DNA from: Deltaproteobacteria bacterium | GTDB taxonomy: Bacteria > Desulfobacterota > Desulfobacteria > Desulfobacterales > JAFDCJ01 | DNA length: 11,789 nt | NCBI GenBank assembly: GCA_024277475.1 | Contig: JAJRVC010000550.1 | Location: forward strand, 1 to 11,789 | Direction: 5' to 3' | Shown: positions 1 through 5,973 of the stretch, in pieces | Position numbering within the stretch: position 1 is the stretch's first letter | Layout of the letters: each line of letters opens with the position of its first letter | Position numbers and translations under genes: made by a program | The notes under the pieces: model-generated | Databases searched by the model: none | Seen by the model: only the letters and a program-made list of their open reading frames with translations | What the model was told of the DNA's origin: nothing

Positions 1-147
1 GGCCAGGTGGTGCGTGATCACCGGCAGGTGAATAAAAATGGATGTGCGCTTTGCAGACCCTGCGCCGGGGGTGCCTATTTTTCCAATGCCCGTGAAGTCA
101 CCTGGCCCGATATGAACTGGGTGCCGGGTAAAGTTCAGGGAAGGTAA
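1..147 (+). CDS. C-terminal fragment of a probable FmdE-family zinc-finger protein (5' end off window)
   Basis: The first frame is open from base 1 to a TAA at 145-147, giving the last 48 residues of a protein. It contains a CALCRPCAGGAYF segment (residues 15-27) preceded by GQVV. This layout matches, from memory, the C-terminal zinc finger of FmdE-type proteins (formylmethanofuran dehydrogenase subunit E family), in which a first Cys pair precedes a G-x-V/E run and a second Cys pair sits in a C-x-x-C-A-G-G context. The first Cys pair would lie off the window. FmdE-like proteins in sulfate reducers are often found near molybdopterin genes, which fits the next gene. Function in non-methanogens is not settled, and the fragment is too short for certainty. 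Confidence 0.55.
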   Translation, partial: GQVVRDHRQVNKNGCALCRPCAGGAYFSNAREVTWPDMNWVPGKVQGR

Positions 148-322
148 GCATTATAGCATATCCTCAATCCGCCTTGGGCGGAACACCTGAAACCTTAGCC
201 TCAAAAAGAGGAATAAAAATAGGATAAAAGTTAAGGGCCGCATGATGAGTATTTTCACCACGCCAGGTGTTGGGTAACAACGCTAAACTATCGAATAAGG
301 AATGATTAAGGAGAGTTCCAAA
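148..322 (+). promoter_or_regulatory. Structured leader upstream of the molybdopterin-binding gene; riboswitch-like candidate
   Basis: This non-coding gap begins with a small hairpin (TCCGCC 168-173, GGCGGA 177-182). An 8-bp stem, AACACCTG (182-189) with CAGGTGTT (264-271), then encloses a multibranched region: CCTTA 193-197 with TAAGG 232-236, CCTC 199-202 with GAGG 208-211, and an imperfect hairpin at 243-260. The 3' strand of the closing stem can instead pair downstream, as GTGTTG (267-272) with CAACGC (278-283). The two folds are mutually exclusive, as in many riboswitches. A Shine-Dalgarno AAGGAGAG (308-315) follows. A Moco-type riboswitch is an obvious guess because the next gene binds molybdopterin, but I could not match a consensus by eye. 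Confidence 0.4.
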
Positions 323-1348
323 ATGCTGAAAAAAATAAAACTGCAAGAGGCTGTTGGTACCCAGCTGGCCCACGATATCACCGAAATCCGCCCCGGCGAA
401 TTCAAGGGTGCCGCCTTTCTCAAAGGTCATACCGTCTGCAACGAAGATCTGTGCCATCTCCAAAAACTTGGTAAAAACCACCTCTATCTTCTTGACCTGG
501 CCGAAGACGAAATTCACGAGGACCAGGCAGCAACCCTTTTAGCAGGAGCGCTGGCCGGCGATGGCATCGTATGGCAGGATGAACCCCGGGAAGGAAAAAT
601 AAAACTTATAGCTGAAAGAGACGGCCTGTTTGCGGTCGATTCCTCCGCGCTGGCGGCCTTTAACATGGTAGACGAGGTAATGTGCGCTACCCTTCATAGC
701 CACACACTGGTCCGCAAGGGCGAACTGGTTGCCGCCACCCGGGCCATTCCACTGGTCATGAAGCGGGCAGCCGTAGAGCGGGCGGCCGCCATCGCACGGC
801 AAAACGGTGCGGTTCTGTCGGTCAAACCCATCCGGCCTGCCAAAGTGGGAATTATTATCACCGGCAGTGAAGTCTATCATGGGTTGATTGAAGACCGGTT
901 TGCGCCGATTCTTTCTGAAAAAGTGATCAACCTGGGCTGTGAGGTGGTTGGGCCGGTGTTTGCTCCTGATGATACTGAACTTATCAGCCGGGCCATTAGC
1001 ACCCATCTTGAGCAGGGGTGCGCTTTAATTGTGCTGAGCGGAGGAATGAGTGTAGACCCGGATGATGTCACCCGCCGAGGGATCCATCTGGCCGGAGCCA
1101 CTGAGATGCATTACGGCGCAGCGGTGCTGCCGGGCGCCATGTTTTTGGTGGCCTACCTGGAAAACATTCCACTGCTGGGGGTACCGGCCTGCGGCCTGCA
1201 TCACCGCATCACGGTGCTGGATCTGGTGTTGCCCCGTATTCTAACCGGCGAACATATCGGCAAAGCTGAGCTTGCATTTTTAGGGCACGGGGGACTTTGC
1301 AAAGACTGCCCGGAGTGTGTTTACCCCCATTGTCCATTCGGCAAGTAA
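323..1348 (+). CDS. Molybdopterin-binding protein, MoeA/MogA-like (MoCF_biosynth domain) with Cys-rich tail
   Basis: The protein has 341 residues. The ATG at 323 is preferred over the in-frame ATG at 302 because AAGGAGAG lies seven bases before it (308-315). The second half is a MoCF_biosynth-type fold: a strand ending in ITGSEV (179-184), the LSGGMSVDPDD loop (238-248), and a GVPACGLHH segment (286-294), positions where MoeA/MogA/CinA proteins bind molybdopterin. The first half resembles MoeA-like linker domains but is shorter than MoeA (about 400 residues). The C-terminus carries four cysteines (326, 329, 332, 337) that could hold zinc or an Fe-S cluster. Such proteins occur beside molybdoenzyme maturation genes. 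Whether it inserts Mo, carries cofactor or senses it is unknown. It is probably cytoplasmic. Confidence 0.85.
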   Translation: MLKKIKLQEAVGTQLAHDITEIRPGEFKGAAFLKGHTVCNEDLCHLQKLGKNHLYLLDLAEDEIHEDQAATLLAGALAGDGIVWQDEPREGKIKLIAERDGLFAVDSSALAAFNMVDEVMCATLHSHTLVRKGELVAATRAIPLVMKRAAVERAAAIARQNGAVLSVKPIRPAKVGIIITGSEVYHGLIEDRFAPILSEKVINLGCEVVGPVFAPDDTELISRAISTHLEQGCALIVLSGGMSVDPDDVTRRGIHLAGATEMHYGAAVLPGAMFLVAYLENIPLLGVPACGLHHRITVLDLVLPRILTGEHIGKAELAFLGHGGLCKDCPECVYPHCPFGK

Positions 1349-1386
1349 AAACGGTTTCAAATCCCCATCTAATGTCCGATGGCTGT

Positions 1387-1414
1387 GTTGCCCCGCAAAG
1401 CGGGATTCAGCAAC
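1387..1414 (+). terminator. Hairpin after the molybdopterin-binding gene, possible terminator
   Basis: CCCGC (1392-1396) and GCGGG (1400-1404) pair around an AAA loop, and GTTGC (1387-1391) can pair outside with GCAAC (1410-1414) across an asymmetric bulge. The site lies about 40 bases after the stop codon. The downstream run is AATTTAAAATA rather than a T-tract, so intrinsic termination is uncertain. It may equally be part of the palindromic intergenic element that follows. Confidence 0.35.
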
Positions 1415-1439
1415 AATTTAAAATATAAGGTGCATCACC

Positions 1440-1493
1440 TGCCGATGTAAAATGCTCACGTACTAACGTGTACGCTCCGCTTTTAAACCGGCA
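1440..1493. repeat. 54-base nested palindrome in the intergenic gap (REP-like element)
   Basis: Three nested arm pairs are visible: TGCCG (1440-1444) with CGGCA (1489-1493), TAAAA (1448-1452) with TTTTA (1481-1485), and CACGT (1457-1461) with ACGTG (1466-1470), separated by short unpaired stretches. A smaller hairpin, AGGTG-CAT-CACCT, sits just upstream (about 1428-1440). The CACGTACTAACGTGTACGC core resembles dispersed intergenic palindromes I recall from Desulfobacterota genomes. Copy number cannot be judged because only one copy is in this window. The rest of the 1349-1555 gap shows no coding potential and ends with the ribosome binding site of the next gene. Confidence 0.4.
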
Positions 1494-1555
1494 AACCTAT
1501 TTTCGGGTCTTGCCTAAGAGCACTGAAGTCCAGCCTCATCCATAAAGGAATTTTA

Positions 1556-1885
1556 ATGCCTAAACTACGATTAAGATCAAGCCACTGGATCGTTGATGAG
1601 GACAACAATATCATCATCGGCAACGGTCGCGCCGAAATTCTGGCAAACATAGAAAAAACCGGATCAATCAACCAGGCCGCCAAAACGATGAAGATGTCTT
1701 ACAAGGCGGTCTGGAGTAAAATCAAAACCACTGAAAAACACTTGAATACCACAATCGTTCATGCCGACAGAAAGGAAGGCTCCCACTTATCCAAGGAGGG
1801 CAAAGAACTTCTGGAGAAATACAGGTATTTGAAAAAAGAATGTATGTCGGTAGATGATCAATTGTTTAGTAGTATTTTTAAATAA
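1556..1885 (+). CDS. ModE-type winged helix-turn-helix regulator, DNA-binding domain only
   Basis: This 109-residue protein starts at an ATG five bases after AAAGGAA (1544-1550). Residues 24-68 match the ModE/LysR-type N-terminal domain: G-R-A-E-I-L-A-N-I-E-K-T-G-S-I-N-Q-A-A-K, then M-S-Y-K-A-V-W as the recognition helix (about 47-57). Full ModE has C-terminal Mop/TOBE domains that bind molybdate. Here the protein stops after the winged helix and a short helical tail, so it cannot sense molybdate in the classical way. One-domain ModE proteins are common in anaerobes and often sit near molybdopterin or oxyanion genes. The binding-lipoprotein gene begins 18 bases later, which suggests co-transcription. 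The DNA target is unknown. Confidence 0.85.
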   Translation: MPKLRLRSSHWIVDEDNNIIIGNGRAEILANIEKTGSINQAAKTMKMSYKAVWSKIKTTEKHLNTTIVHADRKEGSHLSKEGKELLEKYRYLKKECMSVDDQLFSSIFK

Positions 1886-1903
1886 ATTGACGCAATGTGC
1901 TAG

Positions 1904-2875
1904 ATGTGGCGCAAACAACAGGGCTCTAATGTCCCGCAGATGAATATTATGTATCTAATATCTAACAGCCGAATAACACTAAAATCTATTTTAGCGGTCT
2001 TGACAATTCTTTTGTTAGGTTGCAGGGGTGATCCGGCAGCTACCTTCGTTGATTTTTCTGATCGAATCGTTGAGGAGCAACCTGGAAATGGAAACCGGGA
2101 AAATTCCTATTTTAAAGTGGCTGTGGGATCAATAATCTCGGCTCAGGAGACGGTCGTCCATTACCATCAACTCCTGGAATATATCGCCGGTAAATTAGGT
2201 CGGCAAATTCAACTTGTGCAGAGAAAGACTTATGGTGAAATAGATGAGCTTATCGGTACGGGACAGATCGATCTGGCGTTTATCTGTTCGGGACCTTACG
2301 CTTTCGGCAGAAAAAAGTATGGTTTTGAAGCATTGGCGATGCCCGAAGTTCGCGGATCGTATTTGTATCAATCGTATTTGATCGTCAACAAGGACAGTCC
2401 CTATCAAAAATTGGAAGATCTAAGCGATAAAATTTTCGCCTTTACCGATCCGGAATCAAACACCGGAAAACTGGTCCCCACTTACTGGCTAAGACAGCAG
2501 AGCAAAAACCCTGAAGATTTTTTTGCAAAGACCATTTATACATACAGTCATGACAATTCCATCATGGCCGTGGCTATGTCCCTGGTGGACGGTGCTGCGG
2601 TTAATGGACAAGTTTGGGAGCATTACAACCTCAATAACCCTGTTTTTACCGCTAAAACCCGTATCATTAAAAAATCACAGCCATTTGGCAATCCTCCCGT
2701 GGTCGCTTCTCCGCGCCTGCCCAATCAAATGAAAAAACGCATTCGAAGCTTACTTTTAAATATGCACCAGGATCCGGCAGGGAAAAAGATTCTCGATGAA
2801 CTGATGATTGATCGTTTCATCCCACCCAGGGAGGAATCCTACGATCCTATTTTGGCAATGAAAAAGAACATGTAA
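1904..2875 (+). CDS. PhnD-like periplasmic substrate-binding lipoprotein (probable ligand sensor)
   Basis: The ORF gives 323 residues with a signal sequence ending in the lipobox LLLGC, so the mature protein would be lipidated at Cys40. No Shine-Dalgarno supports the ATG at 1904. Starts at 1940 or 1949 would give a more usual signal peptide length and are equally possible. The mature part reads as a type-2 periplasmic binding protein of the PhnD/phosphonate family: KVAVGSI early, Q-I-D-L-A-F-I-C-S-G-P-Y-A-F around 121-134, and a TDPESNTGKL ligand loop. No ABC permease or ATPase gene accompanies it. Instead it overlaps a transmembrane activator gene by one base. That pairing favours a sensory role, as for the PhnD-like AioX/ArxX arsenite sensors, rather than import. 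The ligand (an oxyanion is plausible) is not determined. Confidence 0.82.
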   Translation: MWRKQQGSNVPQMNIMYLISNSRITLKSILAVLTILLLGCRGDPAATFVDFSDRIVEEQPGNGNRENSYFKVAVGSIISAQETVVHYHQLLEYIAGKLGRQIQLVQRKTYGEIDELIGTGQIDLAFICSGPYAFGRKKYGFEALAMPEVRGSYLYQSYLIVNKDSPYQKLEDLSDKIFAFTDPESNTGKLVPTYWLRQQSKNPEDFFAKTIYTYSHDNSIMAVAMSLVDGAAVNGQVWEHYNLNNPVFTAKTRIIKKSQPFGNPPVVASPRLPNQMKKRIRSLLLNMHQDPAGKKILDELMIDRFIPPREESYDPILAMKKNM

Positions 2876-5073
2876 TGAAACTGAAAAGCCTCAGAAGCAA
2901 ATTAATCATTTCGGTTTCCGCACTCGTTATCGGCAGCGGCGCGGTCATTTCACTGCTGGAAGCAAACCGCTTCAGCAAAACTCTGCGTGAATCCGCCATC
3001 ACACAGGGAGAATATCTTTCTCAAGAATTAGCGCTGGAAGCTACCAATATAATTCTCATAAATGATCTGATTGCCCTGCGGAACCTGCTGGACCACCATC
3101 TGTTAAGCAACTCTTCGGTGGCATACCTTTTTATAATTAGAGATGGCCAGGTACTTGCACACACTTTTTCTGGAGGCATCCCGCGAAATCTGATAGGGAT
3201 CAACACACCGAAAGACAATGAAAATGGCAATTTTAAACGCATTGTAACCGATGAAAGCGAACACTTTCTTGATATCGCCTGGCCTATTTTCTCCGGCAAA
3301 GCCGGGGTACTGCGCATTGGACTCTCCGAGAAACCGTACAGATCAGAGATAACAAAATTATGGGTACAAATGATCGCCATCACCCTGGGAATCCTAATTC
3401 TGGCCTTATCTGCCAGCTTCTTTTTTATTAAACGGATCACGCGGCCTCTTTCAGCCCTAGCGCAAGCCGCTGAGAACATTGACGAAAACAACATGGAGCT
3501 CAGTCTGGAGCCGGGCGGACGGGATGAAGTCGGCAGCTTGACGACCTCGTTCAATCGCATGATCGGGCGTATTAAGGACCACACCCAACGAATTGAAAAA
3601 CACAGCATCAAGCTGGATCGCGCCTATCACCAGACAAGAAGCTCGTTTGAAATTATCCAAAAAATTGGTGCACAAACCCGGCTGAAGGATGTTTCAGCCT
3701 ATTTAATCATGAAATTCCGGGAGCTCGTATCCTGCAGCGATCTCGTGCTGTTTATCCTCAGCAACGATAAGAACACGCTTTTTGTCTATTCTGAAAATGA
3801 ATTTAAGGCCTTTAAGAAAAATGTATTTGGAACTGCCCTTCCCGCCTTGATGCGGCTGGACGGTATCACTTTTGTCAGAAGGCATTCCTTCAATCCACCT
3901 TTGGTACCGCAAACCTTTCAATTTGCCAAGCAGCTTGCCGCCACCCCCGTTAGTCATGAAAATCAATTCCTTGGAGCACTGCTGGTCGCCTGCCCCGGCA
4001 ATTGCCACTGTGAGACCAAGGAGCTGGAAGTGATTAAATTGATATTGAATCATTCTTCGGGTGTCATCAAACGGGCGCTTTTGCATGAAGAAGAAATGTT
4101 CCATATTCAGAACCGCATTGATGTCACCACGGAATACTGCGGAATTGTGGGTAAAGACCCCACGATGCAGACCATCTATAAACTTATTGAAGATATCGCC
4201 CCGACCGACACCACGGTTTTGATTCAGGGAGAAAGCGGCACCGGCAAGGAACTGGTGGCCAACGCCATCCATCTAAACAGTCTTCGCAAAACCAAGCCTT
4301 TCGTTGTCATTAATTGTTCGGCCTATCCGGCCACATTGATTGAAAGTGAGCTCTTCGGTCATGAAAGGGGGGCGTTCACCGGTGCAGTTCGCAAAAAAAT
4401 CGGACGATTTGAACAGGCTCACGAAGGAACCGTTTTTCTGGATGAAATCGGCGAAATACCTTTGTCGGCCCAGATCAAGCTGCTGCGCGTACTTCAGACT
4501 CAGAAATTTGAACGCGTGGGCGGCGAACAAATCTTATCGGTGGATGTGCGTATCCTGGCGGCCACAAACAAGGACCTCCTCCAGGAAGTCAAAGATGGTC
4601 ATTTCCGCGAGGATCTCTATTATCGGCTGAATGTCATTCCCATTCAATTGCCGCCTCTTAATAAACGGCGTAACGACATTCCTTTGCAGGCCCGATATTT
4701 TATGCAACGATTCACTGCTGAGCAGGGCAAAGATATTAATGCGTTTAGCCCGGAGGCCATGCGCCGACTCCTGGATTATTCCTGGCCGGGCAATGTTCGC
4801 GAACTTGAAAACAGTATTGAGCACGCAGTCGTGCTGGCCAAAGGAAATCGAATCGAAATTGCAGACCTTCCATCCGCCCTTCATTATGAGTCGTCTCCTG
4901 TAAAAAACGGATCTCCGGGCACGATCTTGGAAAACGAGGCCAAACTGCTCAAAGAAGCCCTGGATGAATGCGGCTGGAACAAAAAACAGGCGGCCCGCCG
5001 CCTGGGAATAAGCCGCAACACACTCTATCGGAAATTGAGGAAATATCAGATCAATCCCCCCACCATTCATTAG
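2875..5073 (+). CDS. Membrane-bound sigma-54-dependent transcriptional activator (sensor-HAMP-GAF-AAA+-Fis HTH)
   Basis: The 732-residue protein begins at the ATG of a TAATG overlap with the lipoprotein stop, so translational coupling is likely. Order: TM1 about 8-28; extracytoplasmic domain about 30-160; TM2 about 165-186; HAMP about 186-238; a GAF-like region about 262-400; sigma-54 AAA+ domain from about 422 with Walker A GESGTGKE (452-459), the GAFTGA sigma-54 contact loop (499-504), Walker B VFLDEIGE (520-527) and WPGNVRELEN (637-646); and a Fis-type HTH at about 690-723. All key AAA+ motifs are intact, so it should open sigma-54 promoters. It lacks both kinase and receiver domains, so the periplasmic signal must pass directly through HAMP to the ATPase. 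The GAF region carries a C-x3-C-x-C cluster (373, 377, 379) that could bind metal. The likely target is the promoter at 5400. Confidence 0.92.
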   Translation: MKLKSLRSKLIISVSALVIGSGAVISLLEANRFSKTLRESAITQGEYLSQELALEATNIILINDLIALRNLLDHHLLSNSSVAYLFIIRDGQVLAHTFSGGIPRNLIGINTPKDNENGNFKRIVTDESEHFLDIAWPIFSGKAGVLRIGLSEKPYRSEITKLWVQMIAITLGILILALSASFFFIKRITRPLSALAQAAENIDENNMELSLEPGGRDEVGSLTTSFNRMIGRIKDHTQRIEKHSIKLDRAYHQTRSSFEIIQKIGAQTRLKDVSAYLIMKFRELVSCSDLVLFILSNDKNTLFVYSENEFKAFKKNVFGTALPALMRLDGITFVRRHSFNPPLVPQTFQFAKQLAATPVSHENQFLGALLVACPGNCHCETKELEVIKLILNHSSGVIKRALLHEEEMFHIQNRIDVTTEYCGIVGKDPTMQTIYKLIEDIAPTDTTVLIQGESGTGKELVANAIHLNSLRKTKPFVVINCSAYPATLIESELFGHERGAFTGAVRKKIGRFEQAHEGTVFLDEIGEIPLSAQIKLLRVLQTQKFERVGGEQILSVDVRILAATNKDLLQEVKDGHFREDLYYRLNVIPIQLPPLNKRRNDIPLQARYFMQRFTAEQGKDINAFSPEAMRRLLDYSWPGNVRELENSIEHAVVLAKGNRIEIADLPSALHYESSPVKNGSPGTILENEAKLLKEALDECGWNKKQAARRLGISRNTLYRKLRKYQINPPTIH

Positions 5074-5140
5074 CAAACCGGGTCGTTATGAATACACAAG
5101 CACGGAACAACTTCAATCAATATGCACCATCCCACAAAAA

Positions 5141-5159
5141 GTGTGCCAATCTGGCACAC
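5141..5159. promoter_or_regulatory. Perfect palindrome, likely enhancer (UAS) for the sigma-54 activator
   Basis: GTGTGCCA (5141-5148) and TGGCACAC (5152-5159) form a perfect 8-bp inverted repeat around ATC. It lies 68 bases after the activator stop codon and about 250 bases before the -24/-12 promoter, a workable looping distance. No T-run follows, so it is not an intrinsic terminator. A half-site, TGTGCCA, recurs at 5206-5212. Fis-type HTH dimers bind such dyads, so assigning it to the neighbouring activator is reasonable inference. A near-match to the IHF consensus (12 of 13 positions, 5186-5198) lies between dyad and promoter, but in AT-rich DNA that is weak support. Confidence 0.65.
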
Positions 5160-5269
5160 GAATAACCAACCATTATTACAGGTAATATCAATTTTTTTAA
5201 TTTTATGTGCCACTTCGATGCATAATGTAAAAATTGTTGATGAATTAATTTTGTGAATATAAATAGCCC

Positions 5270-5319
5270 AAAACAGGATACCGATTTGATCCAGGATCTG
5301 AAGCGGATCCCGTTTTTTT
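5270..5319 (+). terminator. Imperfect rho-independent terminator after the sigma-54 activator gene
   Basis: AAAAC-A-GGAT-A-CCG (5270-5283) pairs with CGGATCCCG plus T residues (5304 onward), with one mismatch and one bulge, and is followed by seven T residues (5313-5319). A GATC-rich loop lies between the arms. The matching A-run on the left would let it work in both directions. It would separate the sensory transcript from the sigma-54-driven operon. Confidence 0.5.
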
Positions 5320-5399
5320 ATTAATATCATATGCTTAAATAAATTCCACCATCCATCCTTTCCAATTTTAAATATACTTTTTGTTCAAAACCCTCTCGA

Positions 5400-5415
5400 T
5401 GGCACAAAATTTGCG
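5400..5415 (+). promoter_or_regulatory. Sigma-54 (-24/-12) promoter
   Basis: TGGCAC (5400-5405), six bases AAAATT, then TGCG (5412-5415) matches the sigma-54 consensus TGGCACG-N4-TTGCW at nearly all positions, with the required GG-to-GC spacing. Transcription would start near 5425-5427, about 75 bases before the ATG at 5501. An intact sigma-54 activator gene just upstream and a perfect dyad at 5141 support the call. It should drive the receiver-like, octaheme, triheme and cytochrome b genes, which follow without a clear terminator until 8955. Confidence 0.85.
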
Positions 5416-5500
5416 GTTGTATCTTTGAATCGCAATGACCAAAAGAAAGCCTAATCACCCTTCTTTGCGAAATTTCTGTGGGGGAGGAGCCAGTGCCCTT

Positions 5501-5878
5501 ATGAAAAAAGAGGTTTTAGTACTGGATCCTGATAAACAGCTAAGCCAAAACTTGTTTGACGTGTTAATGGACCACGACTATACGACGATTTTAATGAATT
5601 CTCTTGTTAATATAGATCAATATATTGAGGGAAACGACTGTTGCGCCCTAATTATGAACTTGGACAACGTGACGGTGACCAATAAACTTTTTCGAGAATT
5701 AAAAAGAAAAAATCCCCCGCTGAATATAATTGCTCTCTCAAAGCGTCAATTTCACCCCGAGTTGGAAGAGGCTTTAAGAGAATATATTTCCGTTTGTCTG
5801 GCCAGACCGGTAGACTCGGATGAATTGGTCTACTGGCTGAAAACAATTTTTGAAAATGACCAAACACCTGGGGAATGA
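5501..5878 (+). CDS. Stand-alone degenerate receiver-domain protein (pseudo-receiver)
   Basis: The ATG at 5501 is chosen because a GGAGGAG (5483-5489) precedes it. The longer frame from 5435 has no ribosome binding site and would begin within about 10 bases of the predicted transcription start. The 125-residue product fits one CheY-like receiver fold: VLVLDPD (5-11) with acidic residues D9 and D11, a beta-3 strand ALIMNLDN, IIALS (S80), and CLARPVDSDEL (99-109). At the phosphoacceptor position I read Asn53 instead of Asp, although D55 is two residues away. The conserved Lys of the K-P motif is Arg102. Phosphorylation is therefore doubtful. As the first gene of the sigma-54 operon it may act as a partner protein or feedback modulator; no output domain is present. 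Confidence 0.78.
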   Translation: MKKEVLVLDPDKQLSQNLFDVLMDHDYTTILMNSLVNIDQYIEGNDCCALIMNLDNVTVTNKLFRELKRKNPPLNIIALSKRQFHPELEEALREYISVCLARPVDSDELVYWLKTIFENDQTPGE

Positions 5879-5973
5879 TTCCTTTGCGGCACAGATTTTT
5901 CTGAACTGTTGTTTGAACACAAGCAGTTTTAGCAATATAAATATGAGCAGATATCATAACTAAGGAGGAAAAC

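Noticed and set aside
539..1006. Long antisense open frames opposite the molybdopterin-binding gene, with similar ones opposite the activator and cytochrome genes
   Set aside because: They mirror clearly coding frames on the + strand, have no ribosome binding sites and no recognisable domains.
1556..1885. Full-length molybdate-responsive ModE
   Set aside because: The Mop/TOBE ligand-binding domains are missing; only the winged-helix domain is present.
1904..5073. Assignment as an arsenite-sensing AioXSR system
   Set aside because: The logic is similar, but no arsenite oxidase genes are nearby, no kinase is present and the binding-site residues do not let me name the ligand.
5141..5159. Palindrome read as an intrinsic terminator of the activator gene
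   Set aside because: No T-run follows on either side; a better terminator lies at 5270-5319, and the dyad fits an enhancer site.
5435..5500. N-terminal extension of the receiver-like protein from ATG 5435
   Set aside because: It lies within about 10 bases of the predicted sigma-54 transcription start, has no Shine-Dalgarno, and the receiver fold begins right after the ATG at 5501, which has one.
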